Assembly: GCA_044507605.1 (NCBI GenBank)
Contig: JBIQJI010000021.1
Span: forward strand, 1 to 64,000
Length of the DNA stretch: 64,000 nt
From: Thermopolyspora sp044507605
GTDB lineage: Bacteria; Actinomycetota; Actinomycetes; Streptosporangiales; Streptosporangiaceae
Direction: 5' to 3'
This document shows, piece by piece, positions 1 to 7,784 of this stretch. Numbering within the stretch: the stretch's first letter is position 1; the number at the start of each line of letters is the position of its first letter. The translations under genes were made by a program, and so were the position numbers. A model generated the notes under the pieces. It was not told where the DNA came from. It did no database searches and worked only from the letters and a program-made list of their open reading frames with translations.

Positions 1-1292
1 GGCCGGCGGCCGGGGCCGCCGTCATCGGCGTCCCCGCCATGTACGCCGGGGCGCTCGGCGGCGGCGACGCGGCGTACGGCATGCTGTTCGGCGCGGTGTT
101 CGGCGGTGTGGCCGCCGGGTTGTTCTTCGGGCCGAGGCTGCTGCGCGAGCTGTCGCGGCGGCGGCTGTTCGGGCTGTCGATCGTGGCGGTGGGGGTGCTG
201 CTCGCCGGGGCCGCCCTCATCCACAACCTGGTGATCGTCGTGGTGCTGGCGGCCGTGCTGGGCGGCTGCGCCGGGGTCGCCTGGGTCACCGGGCAGGCCC
301 TGATCGCCCTGGAGGCCGAGGGGCCGGGTGACGCCGTCCGCGGATACCCCTACGCGCTGGCCGTCGTGCTGCTGCCCGTGGTGGTCGTCGTGGCGGCGCT
401 CGTGGCCGGGCTGTTCGGCGCCCACTCGCTGGGCCTGGCCGGGGGCCTGACGTACGGCTTCGACGGCGCCGAGCTGGTGCTGCTGGTGACCGCCGTCGCC
501 GTGGCCTGCACCGGCCTGGTCATCAGGCGGCGGGTCGACGACCGCGCCGACGTGCCGCTGCTCGCCGACGTGGCGGCGGCGCTGCGGGGGCGGCGGTACG
601 TCCGCGAGACGCCCGAGCCGCCGCGTGGCCTGTTCGTGGCGTTCGAGGGCGGCGAGGGCTCCGGCAAGACCACCCAGTCGCGTCTGCTCGCCATCTGGCT
701 CCGCGACCAGGGTTACGACGTCGAGCAGACCCGCGAGCCCGGCTCCACCAAGATCGGCATGCGGCTGCGGGCCATCCTGCTCGACTCCGCCCACCAGGGT
801 CTCGACGCCCGCGCCGAGGCCCTCCTGTACGCCGCCGACCGGGCCGAGCACGTCGAGAAGGTGATCCGGCCCGCCCTGCACCGCGGCGCCATGGTCATCT
901 GTGACCGTTACGTCGACTCGTCGCTGGCGTACCAGGGCGCCGGCCGGGCGCTGGACCTGCGAGAGGTGGCCGGCGTCAACGCGTGGGCCACCGGCGGCCT
1001 CACGCCCGACCTGACCGTCCTGATCGACGTTCCCCCGCAGGTCGGCCTGTCCCGTTTCGCGTCCCCGGCCGACCGCATCGAGGCCGAGCCGCTCGACTTC
1101 CATGAGCGGGTCCGCCGCGAGTTCCTGACGCTGGCCGCCGCCGACCCCGACCGCTACCTGGTCGTCGACGGCACCCTGCCCCTCGACGATGTGGCCCGCC
1201 AGATCCAGGACCGGGTCCGCGACATCCTGCCCGACCCGGTCCCCACCGAGTCGGAGGACGCCACGGGCACCATGCCCGCGATCCGCGACTAA
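1..1292 (+). CDS. tmk: Transporter-like membrane domain fused to thymidylate kinase (5' end outside window)
   Basis: Thymidylate kinase converts dTMP to dTDP with ATP, feeding DNA synthesis. The frame is already open at the left edge, so the N-terminus lies outside the window. About the first 165 visible residues are hydrophobic, with at least four membrane segments resembling the C-terminal half of an MFS permease. The kinase domain follows from about residue 200 of the visible part, with P-loop GGEGSGKTTQ, the dTMP-site segment DRYVDSSLAYQGAGR and a C-terminal LVVDGTLP segment as in bacterial dTMP kinases. The stop is 9 bases before holB, the usual neighbour. Permease-kinase fusions of this kind are known from actinobacteria; what the membrane half does is unknown. 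Kinase call certain, transporter half inferred from hydrophobicity. Confidence 0.93.
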   Translation, partial: PAAGAAVIGVPAMYAGALGGGDAAYGMLFGAVFGGVAAGLFFGPRLLRELSRRRLFGLSIVAVGVLLAGAALIHNLVIVVVLAAVLGGCAGVAWVTGQALIALEAEGPGDAVRGYPYALAVVLLPVVVVVAALVAGLFGAHSLGLAGGLTYGFDGAELVLLVTAVAVACTGLVIRRRVDDRADVPLLADVAAALRGRRYVRETPEPPRGLFVAFEGGEGSGKTTQSRLLAIWLRDQGYDVEQTREPGSTKIGMRLRAILLDSAHQGLDARAEALLYAADRAEHVEKVIRPALHRGAMVICDRYVDSSLAYQGAGRALDLREVAGVNAWATGGLTPDLTVLIDVPPQVGLSRFASPADRIEAEPLDFHERVRREFLTLAAADPDRYLVVDGTLPLDDVARQIQDRVRDILPDPVPTESEDATGTMPAIRD

Positions 1293-1301
1293 GGTGAGCG
1301 C

Positions 1302-2441
1302 GTGAGCGTGTTCGACGACCTGGTGGGCCAGGAGGAGGCTGCGGCGGTGCTGCGGCGGGCCGCCGCCGGTGTGGGCATGACGCACGCCTGGCTGTTCACC
1401 GGGCCGCCCGGCTCGGGCCGGTCGAACGCCGCGAGGGCGCTGGCGGCCGCGCTGTTGTGCCCCGAGCAGGGGTGCGGGCACTGCGACCTGTGCCATCAGG
1501 TGGCGATCGGCTCGCATCCGGACCTGGAGGTGGTGCGCCCGCAGGGCCTGTCCTACAGCGTGCGGCAGACCCGCGAGCTGGTGCTGCGCGCGGCGGGGGC
1601 GCCGACGGTGGGCCGGTGGCGGGTCGTGCTGTTCGAGGACGCCGACCGGTCGACCGAGGCGGCGGCCAACGCGCTGCTGAAGGCCATCGAGGAGCCGCCG
1701 CCGCGCACGGTGTGGCTGTTGTGCGCGCCGTCCCCCGACGACATGGTGATCACCATCAGGTCGCGCTGCCGGGTGGTGACGCTGCGCACGCCGCCCGCCG
1801 CGGCCATCGCGCACATGCTGATGACCCGCGACTCGGTGCCGCCGGAGATGGCGGCGTTCGCCGCGCGGGCGTCGCAGGGCCACATCGGCCGGGCCCGCCG
1901 CCTGGCCCTGGACGAGCGGTCGCGGGCCCGCCGCGACGCCGTGCTGGACCTGCCGCGGGCGCTGACGGGGGTCGGGGCGTGCGTGGCGGCGGCCGAGCGC
2001 CTGGTGAAGACGGCCGAGGAGGAGGCGGAGGCGGCCACCGCCGAGCTCAACGAGGCCGAGACGAGCGAGCTGCGCAAGGTCTACGGCGAGGGCTCGACCG
2101 GCAAGGGCCTCAAGCGGGGCCTGATCCGGGGCGGGGCGGGGGCGCTGAAGGAGCTGGAGGACCGGCAGAAGTCGCGGGCCACCCGCGTCAAACGCGACTC
2201 GCTCGACTTGGCCCTGCTGGACCTGGTGTCGTTCTACCGCGACGTGCTCGCCGTGCAGTTCGGGGCGTCGGTCGAGCTCGCCAACGACGACCGGCGCGCC
2301 GACCTGGAGGCCCTGGCCCGCGCCACCACCCCGGAGGACACGCTGCGCCGGGTCGACGCGGTGATGCGCTGCCGTCAGCGCCTGGCGGCCAACGTCAACC
2401 CGCAGATCGCCGTCGAGGCGATGGCGCTGGCCCTCGCCTAG
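1302..2441 (+). CDS. holB: DNA polymerase III subunit delta'
   Basis: Delta' is the stator of the clamp-loader complex that opens and loads the beta clamp at the replication fork. The 379-residue product has the RuvB-like N-terminal GQEEAAAVLRRAA segment, a Walker-A-like GPPGSGRSN, a four-cysteine zinc site (CPEQGCGHCDLCH), the DADRSTEAAANALLKAIEEPP block and the IRSRC sensor-1 motif typical of HolB. An Arg replaces the Walker A Lys, as often seen because delta' need not hydrolyse ATP. A GTG start at 1302 follows the tmk stop by 9 bases with GGTGAGCG in front. It is co-transcribed with tmk by position. A charged helical stretch around residues 225-290 separates the AAA domain from the C-terminal collar domain. 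Confidence 0.95.
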   Translation: MSVFDDLVGQEEAAAVLRRAAAGVGMTHAWLFTGPPGSGRSNAARALAAALLCPEQGCGHCDLCHQVAIGSHPDLEVVRPQGLSYSVRQTRELVLRAAGAPTVGRWRVVLFEDADRSTEAAANALLKAIEEPPPRTVWLLCAPSPDDMVITIRSRCRVVTLRTPPAAAIAHMLMTRDSVPPEMAAFAARASQGHIGRARRLALDERSRARRDAVLDLPRALTGVGACVAAAERLVKTAEEEAEAATAELNEAETSELRKVYGEGSTGKGLKRGLIRGGAGALKELEDRQKSRATRVKRDSLDLALLDLVSFYRDVLAVQFGASVELANDDRRADLEALARATTPEDTLRRVDAVMRCRQRLAANVNPQIAVEAMALALA

Positions 2442-2482
2442 CGGCCGGGGAGCCCGCGTCGGCGGCGGGCGGCCGGGCGGGG

Positions 2483-2905
2483 TCAGTCGTCGGGGGCGGC
2501 GGCGAGCCGTTCCATCAGCTCGCCGGCCAGTTCCAGGACGCGCCGCTCGGCGGGGCTGAGGTGGCGCTCCATCGCGCGGGCGAGCCACGCGTCGCGGTGG
2601 GCCATGTCGCGGCCGAGCGCGGCACGGCCCTGCGGGGTGAGCGTGATCAGTGAGCGGCGCCGGTCGGCCGGGTCGCTTTCGCGGCTGATCAGGCCGTCGC
2701 GGCCCAGGTCGGCGAGCAGCCGGGTCACCGACTGGGCCTGGACCCGCTCGGCCTCGGCGATCGCGGTGGGCGTCATCGCGCCGTTGCGGTGGAGCAGGGC
2801 GAGCACGCTGAGCTTGGCGCCGCTCAGGTGACCTTCGGGGCGTTCCATGCGCAGCCGCCTGTTGAGGCGCATCGCGCCGCGCCTTACGCCGGAAACGCCC
2901 TCCAC
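2483..2905 (-). CDS. MarR-family transcriptional regulator
   Basis: A 140-residue winged-helix repressor. The central part (about residues 25-110) reads as a MarR fold: an LSVLALLHRNGAMTPTAIAEA helix pair, the recognition region RVQAQSVTRLLADLGRDGLI, and the wing with the hallmark DPADRRRSLITLTPQG. The start is GTG at 2905, just inside a perfect inverted repeat at 2930-2951 that is the obvious operator, so autorepression is likely. Ligand and targets cannot be read from the sequence. No enzyme or efflux gene sits beside it, so targets beyond itself may be elsewhere. It is convergent with holB, with a 41-base GC-rich gap. Confidence 0.88.
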   Translation of the reverse strand: MEGVSGVRRGAMRLNRRLRMERPEGHLSGAKLSVLALLHRNGAMTPTAIAEAERVQAQSVTRLLADLGRDGLISRESDPADRRRSLITLTPQGRAALGRDMAHRDAWLARAMERHLSPAERRVLELAGELMERLAAAPDD

Positions 2906-2929
2906 TCGATCATCCTAATCGGTCATCAC

Positions 2930-2951
2930 TTACTACGCTTTAGCGTAGTAA
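2930..2951. promoter_or_regulatory. Palindromic operator upstream of the MarR gene
   Basis: A perfect inverted repeat: left arm TTACTACGC (2930-2938), spacer TTTA, right arm GCGTAGTAA (2943-2951). It lies 25 bases upstream of the MarR start in an unusually AT-rich patch. Size and symmetry fit a MarR dimer site, and position fits autorepression. Confidence 0.72.
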
Positions 2952-3130
2952 TCATGGCGGTATCGGCAGGAAAAACTACATAGGACCTGACGATGCCGAG
3001 ATTACGCCCCCGGCAGGGCCGAGCCCCGCCCGCCGGACCGCGCGGTATTCGCGCCCTCCGGCGTCGCCGCCGCCGACGGCCCACGGCGGTCCACCCCCGA
3101 AGCGCCCGGCCGGATCCGCGCGAGCAGCAA

Positions 3131-4189
3131 ATGCGGCCCTCGGGCGTCTCTCTTATGGAAGTCGAACTGCTTTCCTCTACTGCATCCTCGTCCCGGCCGG
3201 ACGGCGCCGACATCGCGGAGCTGTTCGCGAGCCACCAGCTGGAGCTGGTGCGGCTGGCGTTCCTGATGGTCGGCGACCTCCCCACGGCCGAGGACGTCGT
3301 CCGGGGCGCCTTCGCGCGCACCCATTCGGGGCGGCATCGCCTCCGGGACCCGGGACGGGCCCTCGCCTACATCCGCTCCGCCGTGCTCAACGGCTGCCGG
3401 TCCGCGCTGCGCCGCCGCGCCGTCGCGTGGCGCCGGCCGGTGCCGTACCAGCCGCCCGTCCGGTCCGCCGAAAGCGCCGTCCTGCTCGACGAGGACCGGC
3501 GTGAGGCGCTGCGGGCGCTGAGCCGCCTGCCCCGCCGGCAGCGCGAGGCGCTCGTGCTGCGCTACCACTTCGACCTTTCCGACCAGGAGATCGCCCTGAC
3601 CATGGGCATCACCGGCGGCACCACCCGACCGACGATCTCGCGCGGACTGGCCGCTGCAGATCGTCGCGGTGGCCGCGCCGGCCGCGGTCGCGGTGGGAGG
3701 GGGCGGCCTGCTGTTCGCCCACACCGGCTCCGGCTCCCGGGGAGTGGAGGCCGCCGACGCGGTGCGGGTACGGCCCACGGCCACGGCGCCCCACCACGCC
3801 TACACTCAAGTGGCGATCTTCCTGTGCATGAAGAACGCCCCGTTCCCGAACTGCGCGGCTCCGGCCACCGAGGCCGACAAAAGGCACATCCTGGACACAC
3901 TCGACGGGCTTCCCCAGGTGTCCGACGTCCACTTCGAGACCAGGAACGAGGCCTACCGGAACTTCCGGCATCAGGAGACCACCGGCGACATCGCCGAGAA
4001 GGCGGCCCCGGAGGACATGCCGGAGTCGTATCGGGTGCGGGTGACGCCCGGCGGCGACCCGGCCGAGATCGTGCGGCGGACGGAGCACCTGCCGGGAGTG
4101 TCGAACGTCGTGCTCTCGGAGTGCGTGCCCAGCGACCGGAAGGACCGGGAGGATTGCCGCATCCTCCAACGGGAGCGACCCTGACCTGA
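3131..4189 (+). CDS. SigE-type ECF sigma factor whose 3' end runs out of frame into the next gene
   Basis: Sigma factors of this type direct RNA polymerase to a small regulon. From about residue 25 the protein shows region 2 (ELFASHQLELVRLAFLMVGD, then PTAEDVVRGAF) and region 4 (LSRLPRRQREALVLRYHFDL, then SDQEIALTMGIT). Similarity stops near 3655, just after ISRGLAA. The remaining ~175 codons are an Arg/Gly-rich read-through of the next gene's sequence in the wrong frame. Related loci usually have a stop here, then a separate membrane-anchored partner gene with a cytoplasmic N-terminus. That junction seems deleted. ATG 3131 or ATG 3155 could be the start; neither has a strong ribosome site. 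Function doubtful: the core is almost complete but the tail is aberrant. Confidence 0.6.
   Translation: MRPSGVSLMEVELLSSTASSSRPDGADIAELFASHQLELVRLAFLMVGDLPTAEDVVRGAFARTHSGRHRLRDPGRALAYIRSAVLNGCRSALRRRAVAWRRPVPYQPPVRSAESAVLLDEDRREALRALSRLPRRQREALVLRYHFDLSDQEIALTMGITGGTTRPTISRGLAAADRRGGRAGRGRGGRGRPAVRPHRLRLPGSGGRRRGAGTAHGHGAPPRLHSSGDLPVHEERPVPELRGSGHRGRQKAHPGHTRRASPGVRRPLRDQERGLPELPASGDHRRHRREGGPGGHAGVVSGAGDARRRPGRDRAADGAPAGSVERRALGVRAQRPEGPGGLPHPPTGATLT
3669..4184 (+). CDS. FtsX-extracellular-domain-like membrane-anchored protein, N-terminally truncated
   Basis: In the frame beginning around 3651, one membrane segment (IVAVAAPAAVAVGGGGLLF) is followed by an extracytoplasmic domain resembling the extracellular loop of FtsX: IFLCMKNAPFPNC, then EADKRHILDTLDGLPQVSDV, FETRNEAYRNFR, DMPESYRVRV and LPGVSNVVLSECV. 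In SigE-type sigma loci such proteins commonly follow the sigma gene and carry a cytoplasmic N-terminus, possibly an anti-sigma function (inference). Here the N-terminus is missing and the frame is overlapped throughout by the extended sigma ORF. The only start is an internal GTG at 3669 within the membrane segment, without a clear ribosome site. Probably a remnant; the homologous part itself is intact, including both cysteines. Confidence 0.55.
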   Translation: MAAPAAVAVGGGGLLFAHTGSGSRGVEAADAVRVRPTATAPHHAYTQVAIFLCMKNAPFPNCAAPATEADKRHILDTLDGLPQVSDVHFETRNEAYRNFRHQETTGDIAEKAAPEDMPESYRVRVTPGGDPAEIVRRTEHLPGVSNVVLSECVPSDRKDREDCRILQRERP

Positions 4190-4257
4190 GCGGCCCCCGG
4201 CGCGTAGTGTGGCCACCGGAAGGCACGCTGAACAGGTCGGGAGGCGAACACGACCCC

Positions 4258-5097
4258 ATGGGCATGATGATGGCGGTGAGCTTCACCCGCTACGGGCGGC
4301 TGTACTATCTGGACCCCGGCCCGTACAGCCCCAAGGTCGGCGACAAGGTGCTGGTGCCGACCACGTCCGGGCCCGAGGTCGCCGAATGCGTGTGGGCGCC
4401 GCAGTGGGTGAGCGACGACGTCGAAGGGCTGCCGGTGTGCGCCGGTCTGGCCGCCGAGGAACACCTCGCCCGGGACGCGGAGAACCGCCGCCGTCGCGCC
4501 GAGGCGCGCAGCGTGTCGAAACGGCTGATCAAGCGGCACGACCTGCCGATGAAAGTGGTCGGCGTCGACTACCTGGACGGCGACAACGTCTTCACCGTCT
4601 ACTTCTCCGCCCCGCACCGCGTCGACTTCCGCGCCCTCGTCCGCGACCTGGCCCGCAACCTGCGCGCCCGCGTCGAACTGCGCCAGATCGGCCCCCGCGA
4701 CGAGGCCCGCCTGCAAGGCGGCATCGGGCCCTGCGGCCGTGACCTGTGCTGCGCGACGTTCCTCAAGGACTTCGAGCCCGTGTCGGTGCGCATGGCCAAG
4801 GACCAGGACCTCCCGGTCAACCCGCTGCGCATCGCCGGCGCCTGCGGCAGGCTCATGTGCTGCCTCAAGTACGAGCACCCCCTGTACGTCAAGGCCCACA
4901 AGACCATGCCGCGCGTCGGCGCCCGCGTCGACACCCCCGAAGGCCCGGGAACGGTCGTGAGCCGCAACGTGCCGTCCGACTCGGTGACGGTCCGCATGGA
5001 CGACGGCGGACGCCGCTGCGCCTGCCCCTCGGCCTCGGTGTGCTCGCCCCGCAAACAGCACGACGCCATGTACGGCGACGCCTCGGCCGAGGCGTGA
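4258..5097 (+). CDS. ricT: PSP1-domain Fe-S protein RicT
   Basis: RicT/YaaT is a PSP1-family subunit of the iron-sulfur Ric complex which, in Bacillus, supports RNase Y-dependent mRNA processing; the actinobacterial role is less clear. The 279-residue product has MAVSFTRYGRLYYLDPG at the start, the PSP1 core (LPMKVVGVDYLDGDNVFTVY, then FSAPHRVDFRALVRDLA) and the cysteine clusters GPCGRDLCC and GACGRLMCC that bind the cluster. ATG 4258 was chosen because homologues begin MGMMMAVSF; a GGGAGG lies upstream, although 13 bases away. It belongs to the conserved tmk-holB backbone; the expected downstream hydrolase is displaced by the peptide locus. Confidence 0.9.
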   Translation: MGMMMAVSFTRYGRLYYLDPGPYSPKVGDKVLVPTTSGPEVAECVWAPQWVSDDVEGLPVCAGLAAEEHLARDAENRRRRAEARSVSKRLIKRHDLPMKVVGVDYLDGDNVFTVYFSAPHRVDFRALVRDLARNLRARVELRQIGPRDEARLQGGIGPCGRDLCCATFLKDFEPVSVRMAKDQDLPVNPLRIAGACGRLMCCLKYEHPLYVKAHKTMPRVGARVDTPEGPGTVVSRNVPSDSVTVRMDDGGRRCACPSASVCSPRKQHDAMYGDASAEA

Positions 5098-5142
5098 ACC
5101 CCGAGCGCGGCCGGGCCGGGACGGCGCCGGCCGCCGGTGGGT

Positions 5143-7389
5143 TCACGGCTCGGCGGCGGGGAGGGCGTGCAGCCAGGCGGCCTTCTCCGCCAGGGCCGTC
5201 GCGATGCCGTCGCCGGTCATCGGGACATGGCCCTCGCCGGGCAGCACGACCAGGCGGGCGCGGGTGCCGTTGGCGGTGAGGGCCTGGAACAGCAGGGTCG
5301 CCTGCAGCAGAGGGGTGGCGGGGTTCTGGTCGGCCTCGCCGTGGACGATCAGAACGGGGCGACGGATGCGCGGCGCGTTCACGACCGCGTCGAAGTCGCG
5401 GTAGACGCCGGGCGCCTCCCACAGGGTGCGCGGCTCGTCCTGGAAGCCCAGCGGCGTCAGGTGCCGGGAGTAGGCGCCGCTCTGCGCGATCGCGGCGGCG
5501 AACCGGTCGCACTCGGCGAGCGCCACGAGCGCGAGGGTGGCGCCGAAACTGGCGCCGCCGACGGCAAGGCGGTGAGCGGGGCGGGTGAGGTGGCGGTCGA
5601 TGCCGCTCGCGTCGACGGCGTCGAGGATCTGCCGGACGAGGCGCGGCCGGATCTCCTCGTCGGGGATATCCGGCCACCACGCGGGAGTGATCCGCAGGTC
5701 CAGGACGGCGCACCCGGCGAGGGTCAGCCAGCAGGGGTCGATCATGGCGTGGCCGCCTCCTCCCGTGCGGTCCGGAGCCGGGTCCGGGGCCGCCTGCGAA
5801 AGCCACACCAGGCCGGCGACGGCAGGGCGCTCCTCGGGCAGGTGGAGCGTGAAACGGGCGGCGGCGTGCGCCGCTTCGCCGTGGATCGGGGCGGGGCCGC
5901 CAGGGTGCACGGGCAGCGGTCCGCGGGCGCGCCGCGCCGTGAGGACCGGTCGTACGTCGCCGGGATCCCAGGCCGCCAGGGCGACGAGTTCCCGGTCCCG
6001 GGGCAGGGCGGCGGCGTGGACGCGGGTGGCGGCGGGACCTTCCGGCGGCACGGCCCAGATGGTCAGGTTGTCGTCGGTGTCGACGGTCGCGACCCTGGGG
6101 CCGCCCTGCCGCAGCGCATCCGGCAGCACGTCGGCGATCTTGATGACCGCGGGTGGCCGGAGCGGCAGCGCCAGCCTCCGCACCGTGGGCGCCCGAGCGC
6201 CGGGCGCGACGACGACCAGGCCGTAGGAGTCGGGCCCGAGCGTCAGCACCACGAGCAGATCGCGCCGCACGCACCAGTGCACCGGAAGCAGGCCATCGTC
6301 GTGGAGCAGCACCTGTTCGGTGCCGGCGGCGCCTCCGGTGGCGGCGTACGAGGAGATGGTGAGCCCGTCGGGGCGGTCGCCCAAGGCCACCACGTGCGCG
6401 GCCCGGGGGGACGTGAGCCAGCACAGTTCACGCGGTGGCCGCCCCATCGGGATCAGAAGCCCGGCGCGGCGCCCCGGCCCGCCGATCACCAGGGTCGCGC
6501 CGCCCTCGTCGACGGCGCAGGCCGCGACGTGGCCCGTCAGCGCCCCGCGGACGCTCCGGTACTGCCGCGCCTCCGGGTCGGCGGGCCGGTCGGCGTGGTC
6601 CAGGACGCCGGCGGCCACGGCGGATCCACCGCCCCAGATGCCCCCGGCGGTTTCACCGGCTCCGGTGGCGTGGGTGGCCGCGGAGGCGGCCTGCGGGTAC
6701 GCCCCGGCGGCGGCACCGCCGTCCACGGTGATCGCGCCGGCGACGTCGAAGGTGACGAGACGCGCGGGGCGGGGGGCGGACAGCCGATCCGTGGCCGTGA
6801 GCCGGATGCGTTCGCCCCGGGCCGCTTCGAAGATGTGCGCGGTGGCGGGCGGTGGCTCGGGGGCGGCGGCCACGGCCACGGTGAGCGTGGTGCGGCCCGT
6901 CCAGGCGAGCGGAGCCTCGTCGGCGGGAAACACGGCGGGCACGATCCCGAGATCGGTGATCCGGCCGGACGGGGCGTCGGCGATCCAGCATCGTGGCCCG
7001 TCCTCGGCGACGGCGACGCCGGCGAACAGCCCGGGGCGCTCCGGGTGCTGCACGGGCCGGCCGAGCACCAGGAGCGGCTCGGGCGCCCCGTGCGTGCGGC
7101 CCGGCCCATGTGCGCCATTGGGCCGGTGTGTGCCGTCGGGCCAGTGCGTGCCGTCGGGCAGGTGCAGGCACAGGGCGCTCGGCCGATCCGCCGGAGCGGC
7201 CAGGCCGAACCGGGGTGGGCGCGAGTACGCCGATCGGGTCAGCGAGCTGCCGTATCCGTCGGCGTGGGACACGGTGACGGTGTCGGCCGCGGCGGTGAGC
7301 AGGGCGTCGACGCGTTGCCTCAGGGCCGCGCCGATGGCGCCCTCTCGGGTCGTGTCCGGGGAAGGGGCGTTCACGGGTCGGATGCTCAT
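5143..7389 (-). CDS. Prolyl-oligopeptidase-type S9 peptidase of the cysteine-rich peptide locus
   Basis: A 748-residue serine peptidase: an N-terminal beta-propeller-like region (to about 480), then an alpha/beta-hydrolase domain with nucleophile motif GGASFGAT (Ser about 614), Asp in HGEADQNP (about 687) and His in GEGHVPM (about 721). Such enzymes cut short peptides, often after proline, and several act as leader peptidases in RiPP pathways. It is the last gene of the minus-strand operon, just after the two cysteine-rich peptides. Both peptide leaders hold a TPYRNER segment with a proline, making leader removal the best guess. ATG 7389 is preceded by GACAGGA. No signal peptide, so it should be cytoplasmic. 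A strong hairpin separates it from the peptides. Confidence 0.87.
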   Translation of the reverse strand: MSIRPVNAPSPDTTREGAIGAALRQRVDALLTAAADTVTVSHADGYGSSLTRSAYSRPPRFGLAAPADRPSALCLHLPDGTHWPDGTHRPNGAHGPGRTHGAPEPLLVLGRPVQHPERPGLFAGVAVAEDGPRCWIADAPSGRITDLGIVPAVFPADEAPLAWTGRTTLTVAVAAAPEPPPATAHIFEAARGERIRLTATDRLSAPRPARLVTFDVAGAITVDGGAAAGAYPQAASAATHATGAGETAGGIWGGGSAVAAGVLDHADRPADPEARQYRSVRGALTGHVAACAVDEGGATLVIGGPGRRAGLLIPMGRPPRELCWLTSPRAAHVVALGDRPDGLTISSYAATGGAAGTEQVLLHDDGLLPVHWCVRRDLLVVLTLGPDSYGLVVVAPGARAPTVRRLALPLRPPAVIKIADVLPDALRQGGPRVATVDTDDNLTIWAVPPEGPAATRVHAAALPRDRELVALAAWDPGDVRPVLTARRARGPLPVHPGGPAPIHGEAAHAAARFTLHLPEERPAVAGLVWLSQAAPDPAPDRTGGGGHAMIDPCWLTLAGCAVLDLRITPAWWPDIPDEEIRPRLVRQILDAVDASGIDRHLTRPAHRLAVGGASFGATLALVALAECDRFAAAIAQSGAYSRHLTPLGFQDEPRTLWEAPGVYRDFDAVVNAPRIRRPVLIVHGEADQNPATPLLQATLLFQALTANGTRARLVVLPGEGHVPMTGDGIATALAEKAAWLHALPAAEP

Positions 7390-7473
7390 TCCTGTCGGCG
7401 AAAGCGGGCGGGGCACCGCGGTAATGGCGTGGGCGGCGCGCGGCGGGCGGCCAAAGGCGGCTTCCGCATGAAA

Positions 7474-7500
7474 CGCCGCCCGCTTGGTGGGCGGGCGGCG
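7474..7500 (-). terminator. Hairpin between the peptide genes and the S9 peptidase
   Basis: Perfect 10-bp stem (CGCCGCCCGC, 7474-7483; GCGGGCGGCG, 7491-7500) with a 7-base loop, lying 23 bases past the second peptide's stop on the minus strand and followed there by TTT. It likely terminates most peptide transcripts and lets a fraction continue into the peptidase gene. Confidence 0.6.
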
Positions 7501-7522
7501 CCGTCGTTCACATGACCGCTGG

Positions 7523-7732
7523 TCAGATGCAGCAGTACACCTTGTAGCCGGTGACGCAGCAGGCGCCGTCACCGCAGGCGCTGCGGCCGCGCTCGGTGTA
7601 TCCGGCGGGGCAGCTGCCGGCGCAGAACGGGGATGTGCCGTCCCAGTAGCAGCTGAGGGCCTCGCGCTCGTTGCGGTACGGCGTGACCGTGTAGGTGGTG
7701 CGGGTGTCGGCCATGTCCTGTAGTCCGCGCAT
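7523..7732 (-). CDS. Eight-cysteine precursor-like peptide (copy 2)
   Basis: A 69-residue peptide: a leader-like N-terminus of 27 residues (MRGLQDMADTRTTYTVTPY then RNEREALS) and a core with eight Cys at 28, 37, 41, 53, 58, 59, 67 and 68. The core includes CYWDGTSPFCAGSCPAGYT and CGDGACC and ends YCCI. Cysteine spacing equals that of the upstream copy, and 30 of 41 core residues match. ATG 7732 was chosen over ATG 7744 because GGAG lies six bases in front of it and the N-terminus then aligns residue for residue with copy 1. No signal peptide. Four disulfides in a knottin- or defensin-like mini-protein are plausible; an antimicrobial role is inference. Confidence 0.85.
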   Translation of the reverse strand: MRGLQDMADTRTTYTVTPYRNEREALSCYWDGTSPFCAGSCPAGYTERGRSACGDGACCVTGYKVYCCI

Positions 7733-7757
7733 GATTTTCTCCATTCTTTTCGGTGGT

Positions 7758-7781
7758 CGATATCAGTGTTCGTGGATATCG
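7758..7781. repeat. Inverted repeat between the two cysteine-rich peptide genes
   Basis: Arms CGATATC (7758-7764) and GATATCG (7775-7781) around a 10-base spacer, within the 52-base gap between the peptide genes. It could fold as an mRNA hairpin that tunes expression or stability, or be a protein-binding site. Confidence 0.45.
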
Positions 7782-7784
7782 GGC

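Noticed and set aside
5137..7515. 792-codon plus-strand frame antisense to the S9 peptidase
   Set aside because: Gly/Arg-rich shadow; the opposite strand has a full catalytic triad.
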